Origin: Physella acuta
Taxonomy: Eukaryota > Mollusca > Gastropoda > Physidae
Direction of reading: 5' to 3'
DNA: 64,000 bases
Assembly (NCBI RefSeq): GCF_028476545.1
Contig: NW_026732995.1
Location: 507,001-571,000, forward strand
This document shows positions 1 through 14,200 of the stretch, one piece after another (positions within the stretch are counted from its first letter, which is position 1; each line of letters begins with the position of its first letter). The notes below the pieces were generated by a model. It saw only the letters and a list, made by a program, of their open reading frames with translations. It did not search any database and was not told where the DNA came from. The position numbers were made by a program, and so were the translations under genes.

Positions 1-60
1 ATAAGGGCAGAGTCACTTACAGGGAGCATTTAACTAACGGGCACAGCCACCACTAGATCT

Positions 61-173
61 AGATGTGTACAGAGATGTGTACAGAGATGTATACAGAGAT
101 GTGTACAGAGATGTATACAGAGATGTATACAGAGATGTGTACAGAGATGTGTACATAGATGTATACAGAGATG
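61..173. repeat. 12-bp minisatellite (agatgtgtacag)
   Basis: About nine copies with single-base variants (gtgtacag/gtatacag). Confidence 0.93.
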
Positions 174-412
174 AACCAAAATTTGACCCAACAACCTTCA
201 GTAGAATAAAACATACCTGCACCACATAGGCAACCCCCAATATGTAGACCGACAAAGATTAAATATCGTTGTGTTAATGTATTCTGATCGATACTGGCCT
301 AATCGATACCTGACAACACATTGTAGTCGCATTGTTTCAACATGTCGCCTTATCTCTGGAATGTCGACACGAATCTCTCGCTTAGGTGATTCGAGTTACC
401 AGTCAGGTATTG

Positions 413-1155
413 TATGTGCTATGTTGGCCCAGTTAGGTATTGTATGTGCTATGTTGGCCCAGTTAGGTATTGTATGTGCTAAGTTGGCCCAGTTAGGTAT
501 TGTATGTGCTATGTTGGCCCAGTCAGGTATTGTATGTGCTAAGTTGGCCCAGTTAGGTATTGTATGTGCTAAGTTGGCCCAGTTAGGTATTGTATGTGCT
601 ATGTTGGCCCAGTCAGGTACTGTATGTGCTAAGTTGGCCCAGTTAGGTATTGTATGTGCTATGTTGGCCCAGTCAGGTATTGTATGTGCTATGTTGGCCC
701 AGTTAGGTATTGTATGTGCTAAGTTGGCCCAGTTAGGTATTGTATGTGCTATGTTGGCCCAGTCAGGTATTGTATGTGCTATGTTGGCCCAGTTAGGTAT
801 TGTATGTGCTATGTTGGCCCAGTTAGGTATTGTGTGTGCTATGTTGACCCAGTCAGGTATTGTATGTGCTATGTTGGCCCAGTCAGGTATTGTATGTGCT
901 ATGTTGGCCCAGTTAGGTATTGTATGTGCTATGTTGGCCCAGTTAGGTATTGTGTGTGCTATGTTGACCCAGTCAGGTATTGTATGTGCTATGTTGGCCC
1001 AGTCAGTTATTGTATGTGCTATGTTGGCCCAGTCAGTTATTGTATGTGCTATGTTGGCCCAGTCAGTTATTGTATGTGCTATGTTGGCCCAGTCAGTTAT
1101 TGTATGTGCTATGTTGGCCCAGTCAGTTATTGTATGTGCTATGTTGGCTCAGTTA
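413..1155. repeat. 30-bp minisatellite, about 25 copies
   Basis: Unit tcaggtattgtatgtgctat + gttggcccag. Because 30 is a multiple of three, two plus-strand frames stay open through it (303 and 141 codons). These are periodic artefacts: no codon bias, no conserved domain, no splice signals. Confidence 0.97.
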
Positions 1156-1242
1156 GAAATGTCATATGATGACAAGATTTAAGATGGAATCACATAAGCG
1201 ATCAAGTGAACTCACACATTTTCACAGATCAGATACAAACAC

Positions 1243-1355
1243 TTGACAAGTCAACTCTGACAAGTCAACTATGACAAGTCAACTCTGACAAGTCAACTCT
1301 GACAAGTCAACTCTGACAAGTCAACTCTGACAAGTCAACTCTGACAAGTCAACTA
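1243..1355. repeat. 14-bp minisatellite (gacaagtcaactct)
   Basis: About eight copies, decaying at the right into gacaggtcgactat variants up to about 1400. Confidence 0.9.
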
Positions 1356-1889
1356 TAACCCGTTTAATTATGACAGGTCGACTATGACAGGTAAAATTAT
1401 GGCAGGTACAGAATGTCAAACGTTAACAATGTCCGCTATAGTCTTAAACTCTTGTTTCTTTAAATGTTTTTTGACTGTTACACAAGGAGCTATAACACGA
1501 CCCTGTCAGGGGATTTTAATACGCTAGTCAGGGGACGTAACCATTAAATACTTCTAAAAGTATTTGCTAGTTTTGTGTGTGATTGTCTCCCGCTTTAACC
1601 CCATTAAAAAACGTGGCCTAAAAATAAAGGAAGAAAATTTTAATCTACTAAAAACATGTTTGGGTGTGAACGTTTCGTGTTCTATTCGTCTACAGCTACA
1701 GGTCGCGCAAGTACAACAGTCAGCCGGGCACTTGCATATGTGGAGACAAATGTCTATGGAACTAGACGGACACTGTATGTCTATGTAGAAAGACATGTAA
1801 CTAAGACACCAGTATAGGTGGGCCTATGTGGGAAGACATGTGAGACAGAGACACCGGCCTATGTAACTAAGACAGAGACAGCGGCCTAC

Positions 1890-2273
1890 CTTCCTGGAAC
1901 ATCTTCCCCTCCATCTCAGCAGACGGCGAGAGGCCGGTGCTGACCCTCCGCTTGACCGTGCTCTGGGAGATGACCGCCCGTCTCTGGAGCTCCAGACTGT
2001 GGAGCAGCTCGGGGGACAGCGTCTCGTCCACCTGCCCCTCCCTCTTGACCACGATCCTGGGCTGGACCATGTCAGCAAACTGTCTGGCCCTCTCCACCAG
2101 CTCCTGGCTCCTGGGGGAGGCGGGGTGGGGCGTCTGGTGGGGGGTGGGAATGTCTATCAGAAGGGGTGTGCGGGGGTGGCTGGGTGACGTCTCTGTGGAC
2201 TTGGTCACCGTGACGGTCAGCTCTGGTTCCTCTAGCGTACTGCACAGGCTGGAGGTCAAGATGCCACTGTCAC
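1890..2273 (-). CDS. EH gene exon, most downstream found
   Basis: Acceptor gacctctgcag, donor GAAG|GTAGGC. Encodes DSGILTSSLCSTLEEPELTV, a Pro-rich stretch, then RSQELVERARQFADMVQPRI and LHSLELQRRAVISQSTVKRR. No stop is reached, so the 3' end lies further left, probably outside the window. Confidence 0.85.
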
Positions 2274-5200
2274 CTGCAGAGGTCAGGTCACAGGTCAACA
2301 GGTGCTACTGGGGGAGGGGGGCATGTAGGTGGTAAATTGGGGGAGGAGTGTGGCATGTAGGTGGTAAATTGGGGGAGGGGGCATGTAGGTGGTAAATTGG
2401 GGGAGGGGGCATGTAGGTGGTAAATTGGGGGAGGAGGGGGCGTGTAGATGGTAAATTGGGGGAGGGGGCATGTAGATGGTAAATTGGGGGAGTGGAGCTT
2501 GTAGGTGGTAAATTGGGGGAGGGGGCATGTAGGTGGTAAATTGGGGGAGGGGACATGTAGGTGGTAAATTGGGGGAGGGGCATGTAGGTGGTAAATTGGG
2601 GGAGGGGACATGTAGGTGGTAAATTGGGGGAGGGGACATGTAGGTGGTAAATTGGGGGAGGGGCATGTAGGTGGTAAATTGGGGGAGGGGACATGTAAGT
2701 GGTAAATTGGGGGAGTGGAGCTTGTAGGTGGTAAATTGGGGGAGGGGGCATGTAGGTGGTAAATTGGGGGAGGGGACATGTAGGTGGTAAATTGGGGGAG
2801 GGGGCATGTAGGTGGTAAATTGGGGGAGGGGGCATGTAGGTGGTAAATTGGGGGAGGGGACATGTAGGTGGTAAATTGGGGGTGGGGGGCATGTAGGTGG
2901 TAAATTGGGGGAGGGGGCATGTAGGTGGTAAATTGGGGGAGGGGGGCATGTAGGTGGTAAATTGGGGGAGTGGAGCTTGTAGGTGGTAAATTGGGGGAGG
3001 GGGCATGTAGGTGGTAAATTGGGGGAGTGGAGCTTGTAGGTGGTAAATTGGGGGAGGGGGGCATGTAGGTGGTAAATTGGGGGAGGGGGGCATGTAGGTG
3101 GTAAATTGGGGGAGTGGAGCTTGTAGGTGGTAAATTGGGGGAGGGGGCATGTAGGTGGTAAATTGGGGGAGTGGAGCTTGTAGGTGGTAAATTGGGGGAG
3201 GGGGGCATGTAGGTGGTAAATTGGGGGAGGGGGCATGTAGGTGGTAAATTGGGGGGAGGGGGGCATGTAGGTGGTAAATTGGGGGAGGAGGGGGCGTGTA
3301 GATGGTAAATTGGGGGAGGGGGCATGTAGATGGTAAATTGGGGGGAGGAGGGCATGTAGGTGACAAGTTAATGGGATGGGACATATAGGAGGTAAGTTAC
3401 TAGGGGGAGGGGCATGTAAGAAACACGTTAATGAGGGAGGTCTAGGTTACAAGTTACTAGGGGGATGGGACATATAGGAGGTAAGTTACTAGGGGGAGGG
3501 GCATGTAAGAAACACGTTATGAGGGGTTGTAGGTTACAAGTTACTAGGGGAGAGGGCATGGAGGTAAGTTACTAGGGGGAGGGGCATGTAGGAGGTAAGT
3601 TACTAGGGGGAGGGACATATAGGCGATAAATTACTACGGGGAGGGGCATGTTACTAGGGGACATGTAGGAGACTAATAGGGGAGGTGGGGCATGGAAGCA
3701 AGTTACTAGATGAAAGGTCAAACCAGTACCGGAAATACCCTTTTCAATCAAGCACAAAGAGAAACAATGATCGTGTCAAATATTTGGCGTCAGAGCGTGA
3801 ACCAGCTATAGAAGAAAGATTGAGACAGCTTGGCCACATCAATCATACACATTAATCATGGGGTGGTGATGGTGGGGGTGTGTTGTGTGTGTGTGGGGGG
3901 GGGGGGGGGGGGTGACGCTAATGGCTGTAAATGACAACACGAGGTGTGAACATATGTTGATGAAAACATCTTTTGACATCAACATTAGGCCGACATACAT
4001 GACCCAAGGACAACATCACACATAAAAAGTATAGGAAGGGAAATGAAAAAATCCTCACCTAAAGAATTGTCTCCCTTATGTGCCCCACCATCATCAGAGC
4101 TGTCCAAGTTGTCCTCCAGTTCAGACCTCACGTCAACTTTGACCTCTGTAAGGTCAACATTAACATCGGTTAGGTTAACTTTGAACTCATTAAGGTCAAG
4201 CTTGGTCAGCCCATTGGTGCCCGTTGAATTCTCTAGAAAATCGTCGCGAATATTTTTCTCAGTTCTAGGGGAGGTAAGACCGAAGAAATCAGATCTCAGG
4301 TCAGCACAGGTTTTTGGTGGGTTGTTTCCCTTTCCTTCCGTGGACAGGGCTAGTGTAGATGGCGCTTTGGCTGACACATGGTTACTGCCAGTTGGCACAT
4401 GGTTACTGACAGTTGACACATGGTTCCTGGCGGCTTGGCTGAACTGGGTTTGAACCGAGTATTCCACGATGATCTCCTCCCCCACTGCCCCCCTCTGTAC
4501 ACCCGTGGGCGGGCCACCTGCTGGTATTGGGGGTGGGGGTGAGCTAGGGAGGGGCGGGGGCTCAGCATCCGAGTCCGACACGTCACTGCCAAACATGGCT
4601 GTCTGTAAATCGTCTGCTATATTCAAGCTTGGTTTTGGCGGACTTGACTTCCGGTTAGTTTTAGACATGTTGTCTGATAGGCTCATCAAAATAAGGTCAA
4701 ACTCGTCACTTCCGGATGTCTTTATATTGGGAGTTACGGCGCTTTGTTCTAGCCACTCGGTCACGTGATGCTGGTCTGTGTCAGAGGCCAGATTGTGTTG
4801 GGGTCTAGAGTTGAGTTCCAGCAGTAAATCTACGCTGGGGTCTGCTCTGGTGGTCAGGCTAGCCTCACCTGACGTCACACCTGACGTCACACCTGACGTC
4901 ACACCTGACGTCACACGTGACGTCACACGCTCGATTGGAAATGTCTCCTTTGATTGTGTTCTATCAACAACTCCATTGTCGTTTGTAGAAGGCTGAGTGC
5001 TGTTTGTTAGTTGGTTCACTGAGGTCAAAGGTGAACTGGGTGACGTCAGTTCCTGTGAGGTGTCAATAGATTCCTTTCTTTTCTTCAGTCTAGGGGGCCG
5101 CTGGGGTTTTAACTCAGGTGAGATAACACCTGCAGATATCTCCGTGTCTACGTGGAGAGGGGCGGTCTTCACCTGACTGTTATCTGCAGGACACGGCGAG

Positions 5201-8200
5201 TCGGTGTCACTAACGGTGCCAGTACTGGGGGGTGTAGGGGGAGCTGCAGTTAGCGACCTGACGTCTGAGATAAAAACATCCTGTGAGAGGCTAGCTGGAG
5301 GCGGGGCTTGGATTATTGTAGGTGGGGCTTGGTTGGTTATAGGCGGGGCTTGGTTGGTTATAGGTGGAGCTTGATTGGTTATAGGCGGGGCTTGGTTGGT
5401 TAAAGGCGGGGCTTGGTTGGTTAAAGGTGGGGCTTGGTTGATTATAGGCGGAGTTTGGTTGGTTATAGGCGGGGTTTGGTTGGCTATAGGTGGGGTAGAA
5501 CCAACTAAAGAATAGCCAACTGTAGAGTCAAAGCTTTCAGTTAATGCAGCAGAAGGTGAAGGGGTGGATGGAGGGGGCGGTGCTCGAACTTTCTTGGATG
5601 ACCTAAGTGGTGCGACAGGCTCTGCTATGGATACGTCCTTGACCTTGTGGATTAGTTGCGAATCCACGGATTTGGATCTTGAAAGCTCTGTGCGACTGCC
5701 CTGGAGAAGCTGGGCGCGTTCAGCTGACACGGGCGCGGGCGTGGGCTCTACATTGATGGGGCGCCCCAGCGCTATCGAGGCTAGCTCGAGAGAGAGGTTG
5801 TCCTTCTTCCGGCTGGTCCGAAGTGTCAAGGCCGAGTTGTCGGCCTTTGGCGCTCTATCTGGCGGCGCTGAGTTGCGGGGCGTTGAGTCGTCTGCTCCAC
5901 TTTCCAGCTCTGGTGGCGACGTCTGGCTAGAAGATTCTGGAACTGACGCGGCGGATGTCAAATTCTGGGAGCGTCTGTTGTGCCGGTACGAGCCGGAAGT
6001 CGTGTCGACGCTGGCACTTCTCTGGCCGGAGTAGCTATAGCGCTGTCTGGAACCGCTGCTAGACTTGAGGCGGTCGGTGACAGACCTTCTCTGGACGCGA
6101 GTCTTGGCCTCCTCTTGTCGAGCCAGCTGGCGAGAGTTGTAGTCGTCTGGGTTTCTCTGGGGAGTTCAATCAATGGTAACTTTAAATGGTAGCTTTAAAT
6201 GGTAGCTTTAAATGGTAACTTTAAATGGTATCTTTAAATGGTAGCTTTCAATGGTAACTTTAAATGGTAACTAAATGGTAGCTAAATGGTAACTTTAAAT
6301 GGTAGCTTTAAATGGTAGCTTTAAATGGTAGCTTTAAATGGTAGCTTTAAATGGTAGCTTTAAATGGTAACTTTAAATGGTATCTTTAAATGGTAGCTTT
6401 AAATGGTAACTTTAAATAGCACCTTTAAATGGTAGCATTAAATGGTAGCTTTCATGGTAACTTTAAATAGTAACTTTAAATGGTAGCTTTAAATGGTAAT
6501 TTTAAATGGTACTTTTAAAAGGTAACTTAAATGGTACCTTTAAATGGTAACTTTAAATGGTAACTTTAAATGGTATCTTTAAATGGTAGCTTTAAATGGT
6601 AGCTTTCAATGGTAACTTTAAATGGTAACTAAATGGTAGCTAAATGGTAGCTTTAAATGGTAGCTTTAAATGGTAACTTTAAATAGCACCTTTAAATGGT
6701 AGCATTAAATGGTAGCTTTCAATGGTAACTTTAAATAGTAACTTTAAATGGTAGCTTTAAATGGTAATTTTAAATGGTACTTTTAAAAGGTAACTTAAAT
6801 GGTACCTTTAAATGGTAACTTTAAATGGTAACTTTAAATGGTATCTTTAAATGGTAGCTTTAAATGGTAGCTTTCAATGGTAACTTTAAATGGTAACTAA
6901 ATGGTAGCTAAATGGTAGCTTTAAATGGTAGCTTTAAATGGTAACTTTAAATAGCACCTTTAAATGGTAGCATTAAATGGTAGCTTTCAATGGTAACTTT
7001 AAATAGTAACTTTAAATGGTAGCTTTAAATGGTAATTTTAAATGGTACTTTTAAAAGGTAACTTTAAATGGTACCTTTAAATGGTACCTTTAAATGGTAA
7101 CTTTAAATGGTACCTTTAAATGATAGCTTTAAATGATAGCTTTAAATGGTAGCTTTAAATGGTAGCTTCAAATGGTACCTTTAAATAGTAGCATTAAATG
7201 GTAGCTTTAAATGGTATCTTTAAATGGTAACTTTAAATAGTAACTTTAAATGGTAGCATTAAATGGTAACTAAATGGTAGCTTTCAATGGAAATTTTAAA
7301 TAGTAACTTTAATTGGTAGCTTTAAATGGTAATTTTAAATGGAACCTTTAAATGGTAACTTTGAATGGTAATTAAATGGTAGCTTTAAATGGTAATTCTA
7401 AATGGTAGCTTTAATTGGTAATTTTAAACGGTAGCTTTATAAGGTACTTTTAAATGGTAACTTTAAAATCGTACCTTTAAATGGTAACTTTAAAATCGTA
7501 TCTTTAAATGGTAACCTTAAATAGTAACCTCGAATAGTAACTTTAAATGGTAGTTTTAAACGGTAAAATAAAATGGTAGCTTTAATTGGTAGCTTCAAAC
7601 GCTACCGTTAAATGGTAACGTTAAATGGTAACCTTAAATAGTAACTTTAATGGTAACTTTAAATAGTATCTTTAAATTTAATTTTCAAAGACATAAATGG
7701 TAACTTCCGATATTGACTTTTAATGTTAACTTCATGTAGTGTAATTGTATGAACAATGCCACCATAATCTTTACACACAGCACGCCAACCTGGTGGTCGG
7801 GTGAGCTAGCGACACCTGCTGGTCTCAGGTTTCAATCCTACTGGGTGAGTACACTTGACGCTACAAGTAGGGTGAGTACACTTCACGTTACACGTACTCA
7901 AACCTCCAGTAGAAATGTTACACTGAGTAGCCTAACACACCACGCGCACACTCAACACGGTGGTGGTAATGACGTGTAGAACACACACATACCGTTTCTA
8001 TGGTAACGTCCTAACAACCAGCAAGCCACGGGGTTGATGCAAGTGTCAACACAAACAAGCAATTAATCCTAGCAACCTTGACATTGATCCCGTGTGGCCG
8101 AGGTGTGATACACAGCCACACACCAGCTGGCACAGACGTGTATCGACTGGGTGACGTAGATCAGTGGACCGATCGTTGATTGCTGCTCACTACAGCACGC

Positions 8201-11200
8201 TCGGACAGCTCTGAGCTAAACTGGTCTGACAGTGGAGCTAAAGGATGGCATGTTCCAACAACCCTTAGTTCAAAGCTGTAGTGTTGATCTACGTGAAGTA
8301 CATACCAACTGAATGCATTCATTAAAAAAAAAGAACCCAACTTTCCACAGCTCAAACAATTGAATTATTTGATGTTTTCGTTCCTTTAGAATTGGTCATA
8401 GCGGTCATCACATATCGTCCTACTTTGATGTTTTTTTTTTATCGAACACCGGCTAGTCTAGTTTACATCCCAGCATACAGAGCACGTCTATAGCACGTCA
8501 ACACAACATATGCCACATATAGGGCACACACCAACACCACACACTAATACAACACAGCACATTGAGCAGACCAAAGGATAAATTAAATCTACCTTAAGGC
8601 TTATGAAAGCTTCAAATCTTCTAAATCCCCCTCCCTATCCCCCCCCCCCCCCCCTTGTAGCGCGGGAAAAGTTCTGTCGACAGTCGTGTTATCTCCAATT
8701 TACATCTTCCATCCAGTCCACGAGAGTAGAGATCGAATCTTCTAGATACACCACATTCTGACCTCTGTCTTACCTGTCTCGTCTGCTTGTGGTCTCTATT
8801 TGAAAGGTAATCCAGCGCTACCAACGTTTACCCACACAATAATATTCGCAGCGACAATATTTCCACACTACTATAAGCGATACTAAACCTACTTCAATCA
8901 CAGAAAACAGGGCGTGTTAACACCCCAGTCAAAGTACGATACTACAGGATCGATACTGAATAACACAACTGAAACGAGAAAATTTGAAAGAAGTTTTTTT
9001 TGAGAAACTTACAATAGAAGTAGATAGTGTGTGCCGTGTGTGTTGTGATGCATGAATGGATGGATGTGAGAGAAGGCAGTGATGTTTGTGTGTGTTCGTG
9101 TGTGTGTGTGTGTGTGTTTGTGTACGTATATGTGCACGTGTGAGTGATACATTAGACACGATCGTCAGCGACAAATTCCCGGCACAAAAATACATAGCAA
9201 GTACAATTTGTAAAATTAGACATTGGATATTTTAAAATTTTACACATTGGACAATTTTTAATTAAGGCTTTGAATTATTTCTATTTTAATGATGTTTTTT
9301 TTTACTTCAATTTGTAATTGTGTTTTATTGTTCTTGTGACTTTTTATAACTTCAAACTCTGTCTGTTGTTTTAACAGAATGTGATGTATTGCTTGTAATG
9401 AGATGGACAAAAAATGTTGACGACAAAATTTGAAAGACCTTTTCTTCTCTGTTATTGTGGCAATGTCCGCATTTAGAACGCCAGTAGCCTGAATACACTA
9501 CTGGACTTTGATTGATTAGATGGGTTACGGTACATTCTGCTTCAATGGAAGCGAATTAATAATTTAATGACAACTAGACAAGCTTAGACAGATTGATTTA
9601 GTGAAGACAAGCTTAGACAGATTGATTTAGTGAAGACAAGCTTAGACAGATTGATTTAGTGAAGACAAGCTTAGACAGATTGATTTAGTGAAGACAAGCT
9701 TAGACAGATTGATTTAGTGAAGGATCTGGTGTCTACCTTACTGACAGAGAAGTGACGTCAGAGTTGTGACGTGGAGGTGATGCGATCAGGACAGTGGTGT
9801 CAGGACAGCGGTGGTGTCAGGACAGCGGTGGTGTCAGGACAGCGGTGGTGTCAGGACAGCGGTGGTGTCAGGACAGCGGTGGTGTCAGGACAGCGGTGGT
9901 GTCAGGACAGTGGTGTCAGGACAGCGGTGTCAGGACAGCGGTGTCAGGACAGTGGTGTCAGGACAGTGGTGTCAGGACAGTGGTGGTGTCAGGACAGTGG
10001 TGTCAGGACAGCGGTGGTGTCAGGACAGCGGTGGTGTCAGGACAGCGGTGGTGTCAGGACAGTGGTGTCAGGACAGTGGTGTCAGGACAGTGGTGTCAGG
10101 ACAGCGGTGGTGTCAGGACAGCGGTGGTGTCAGGACAGTGGTGTCAGGACAGTGGTGGTGTCAGGACAGTGGTGGTGTCAGGACAGTGGTGGTGTCAGGA
10201 CAGTGGTGTAAGACAGCGGTGGTGTCAGGACAGTGGTGGTGTCTGGACAGTGCTGTCAGTGGTGTCAGGACAGTAGTGTCAGTGGTGTCAGGACAGTGGT
10301 GTCAGGACAGTGGTGTCAGTGGTGTCAGGACAGTGGTGTCAGGACAGTGGTGGTGTCAGGACAGTGGTGGTGTCAGGACAGTGGTGTCAGGACAGTGGTG
10401 GTGTCAGGACAGTGGTGTTAGGACAGTGGTGTCAGGACATTGGTGGTGTCAGGACAGTGGTGGTGTCAGGACAGTGGTGGTGTCAGGACAGTGGTGGTGT
10501 CAGGACAGTGGTGGTGTCAGGACAGTGGTGTCAGTGGTGTCAGGACAGTGGTGGTGTCAGGACAGTGGTGTCAGTGGTGTCAGGACAGTGGTGGTGTCAG
10601 GACAGTGGTGTTAGGACAGTGGTGGTGTCAGGACAGTGGTGGTGTCAGGACAGTGGTGTTAGGACAGTGGTGTTAGGACAGTGGTGTCAGGACAGTGGTG
10701 TCAAGACAGTGGTGTTAATAAAGGATAATAAGTTTGCAATAAGATGTAGTTAATTTGCAAAAGGAGATTGTTAATTTGAAAGAAAAAAATTGAAATTATT
10801 TGAATAACTGGTCAGTTTACGGCTGCTAAAAATTAGAGTTGTTCATAATACACTTATGACTTTTCCCTTGTAGCACCCCACCCCTCCCCTCGCTACCATA
10901 ACCACTTCCTTTTTTTCCCATCAATGCCGGGCACTACTGTGAACTGAGGTCAGAGTTTAAATAAAATGTCTGTATGTTTGTGTGCAGTGTTTCTTCCAGA
11001 ATTTTTTCTACTGGGGGGGGGGGGGGACTTAAAATTTTCGGGGGGGGGGGGGGGGTCGGTAGACTTTCTTGGGGGACAGGGGACGAACACTGTTGAAAGT
11101 ATATCTTTTCTATATAAATTTCATTTCGTTCGGGGGAGGGGGGCGGTAGACTTTCTTCTCTAAAGAGGTGCCTGGAAGAAACTGTGTGTGTGTGTGTGAG

Positions 11201-14200
11201 GGGGGTCGAAACAAGTGTGACTCGGTGTGTGTGTGGAGGGGGGTGGTGTCAAACAAGTGACTCGGTACTTACATCCTCCATGGCGTACATTGACCTCTAA
11301 GAGTTCCTACACTGTCCACACGTTCTCACCTCTCCGTGATCTAGGTGTACGGCAGGTACACATCACTACCTTCATGTGACAGGTTGTTATATCAGGTAAA
11401 AGTTATCCAGGTTTCGTTACGTCAGGTATCCACAAAGTGAAATTACAACCACAGAAAGGCGTACACATAGCCCAAGGAATGACGTCACGACACCTGAGCC
11501 AGCAGTTGAAAACAATTGTAATTGTGGTCAGGTTGGTCAGGTAGCCAGGTTGGTCAGGTAGCCAGCAAGGTGAGAGATTGCTGAACTGGCAACTCTCAAG
11601 TGCTTTGTCTTATCACAGCAGCTTAACTTGTGCTGCCCGTCCTTATGTGGAGGGGTGGGGGATATACACGTGGGGACAACGGCAGGAGAATAAAGTAAAC
11701 TACACTTGCAGGAAAAACAACTGGAATGGAAATAGCACGTACATAAATGTCTTTACTAAAAATGTGTTCACAAGATGAATAGCATTACACAGCTGAATAA
11801 GACGACAGACCAAGTTCATAATTTTTTTTTTACCCCTGTTGTATTTTAATACAAAGAAATTCACGATTCAACGCAAACATAAAATACCATCAAATACTTT
11901 AGAAAGCTTTATATAACACGAATCAATCACCAAAAGCTTTCTACAACAGGAATAACAGTCGAATTGCGTGTCTCGAGAAAATAAGAATAATTTTATGTCG
12001 ACTAGACTAGTGATTTTTACGTCACTAGAATATCAACATGAAAACTTTACGTCATTAGAATATCAACAGGAAAACTTTACGTCACTAGAATATCAACATG
12101 AAAACTTTACGTCATTAGAATATCAACATGAAAACTTCACGTCACTAGAATATGGACAGGAAAACCTTACGTCACTAGAATATCAACGGGAAAACTTTAC
12201 GTCACATAAGTTTTCCAGCTGGAATAACTGGAACACTCAGCACACCTCCTGCGTGTAACACACTGTGTAACAACTGCAAAACTCAGCACACCTACTGCGT
12301 GTAGCAAGTCCGCCATAAGACAGACAACTAACAGACGTCACGTGGTGACAACAGTTCACGGCTCGTTAGTGACTGATGTCTCTTGTCTCTCTCAGACTTT
12401 CTTGTGTCCGCTGAGCTTGTTGTGTGTAGGATCTAACACGTGTGTAGGCTACAACACACATGTACTGGCGTGTACGGAGAAAAACCCTACGCTCCGCTCT
12501 CTCGTGTGTAATTGATTGTTATGGCTAATTTAGGAACAAAGGTCATTGAGGTTGTGACCTTGAATTAAAGATGGGTCAATCAGCACAGGATTTTAAGACA
12601 TCCAACTTTTTATTCAGAGTGCGAAATAGCTGAGGTTGTTGGGAAGGGGCGGGGTGAGTGGGGTAGGGTAAGGTAGGGTAGGGTAAGGTAGGGTAGGGTA
12701 AGGTAGGGTAGGGTAGGGTAGGGTAAGGTAGGGTAGGGTAAGGTAGGGTAGGGTAGGGTAGAAAAACTACAAAACCCGGTAGTTTTCGAAGAATGAATTA
12801 GTAGCAAGCCTCGATCTATGAACAAAAACAATTTTTAATAAAACCAGTTGAACAAGTTCTGTGGAGCGTGTTTACAAATTTAATGTTAATTTATGTTAAT
12901 TAGACCAGCGAGGCGCGCTTTAATTGGGATGAAACAGGTGAAATTATAATTAATATTTTTTTCTCTTGGTGACTGGGATATTCAAGTTGAGTTCTGAAGA
13001 AGTTCAAGTCATACGTGACTGTACAGTCATCTCAAAATGACTTATAATGTGATGGTTTATTGTGACCCAATGATTTTTATACTGTGCTGACTGCAAGATA
13101 TGAATCTTCAGATTTATTTGACAGGTGTTTAAATGAAAAGTGCTTGGTGTTGCCACAGAGCATTCATTCGTATACAGCATACAGTATACAGTATACAGTA
13201 TACAGTATACAGTATACAGTATACAGTATACAGTATACAGTATACAGTATACAGTATACAGTATACTGTATACTGTATACTGTATACAGTATATATACAG
13301 CATACAGTATACGATACAGTATACAGCATCATACAGCATACAGTATACGATACAGTATACAGTATACAGCATACAGTATACTGTATACTGAATGCTGTAT
13401 CATGTATGCTGTATCATGTATGCGGTATGCTGTATACGAGTTAAGTCCACAATCACGCCACGAACGGTAACTCTGTACAGGCCAATGTAGGGGAGATAAC
13501 AGCGATACTGGGGGGGGGGGTTTGGTAAGTTTTTTTAATTGTTTTCTTATCGTCAAATTTTAATTTGTTCTTTCAGATTCAAACAAAGGCAGTTTAACTG
13601 CTGGTTTTTTTGTTTTTTTTTTTACCTAAGGTTGTCGTAAAGGCAAGATTATGCCCCGCCCATATCACTATGTTTATTGCCCCTGTGCCTGTTGGTCTGA
13701 TTTATCCCACTCTTCTGCATGTGGAGAAAACAAACTGTATGTGTAGACCCAGCCTATACTAGAGTTTAATGGCAGCACTCGAGATAGACAAGAGGCGCTG
13801 TTAAGTTGTAGATCATGTTTAGTTGCGGACATTTGTGCAGTCGTTGTTGATAGAGGTGATTTGTTCTACAATAGAACATACATCCTATAATAGAAATATC
13901 TAATTTGTTCTATAATAGAACATTTGACATAGAGTTGAGAGATCTGACCCAATTTGACCATACGTGGTTAGATGGTTACACTGACTAACCATCGATTCTT
14001 TAAGACATTTTTCTCCAAGGGGGGGGGGGGGGGCGGGAATGCGGACACTGGAAAAAAAATAAGGATGGGCAAGGCAATAACAGCCTTTAATCAACTAAAA
14101 CACGCTTGAGGTTCTAAAATAAAAACCCAGGTATTCAACACACTAGTAAAACCTGTTTTACTCTATAGAGTTCGTTGAGACATGGAGAATAACTGCCACA

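Noticed and set aside
225-290. Possible further EH-gene exon ending GTGCAG|GTATGT at about 200-280 on the minus strand
   Set aside because: An open stretch with matching phase can be drawn (EYINTTIFNLC...), but the acceptor is weak, the peptide is unlike the rest, and nothing confirms it.
413-1155. CRISPR array
   Set aside because: Direct tandem units without distinct spacers, in a spliced animal genome.
271-1182. 303-codon plus-strand frame (GIVCAMLAQS periods)
   Set aside because: Pure translation of a 30-bp minisatellite; a second frame over the same DNA is equally open, and no splice or start context supports a gene.
2288-3384. Three overlapping minus frames of 320-360 codons, proline-rich
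   Set aside because: All three frames of one repeat are open. They lie in the intron between two phase-matched exons of the EH gene.
9771-10753. Multi-frame VVSGQWCQDSG proteins
   Set aside because: All three frames open over a 12/15-bp array; not coding.
12656-12764. Interstitial telomere
   Set aside because: Five-base register and aggta interruptions do not match TTAGGG arrays; kept only as a low-interest observation.
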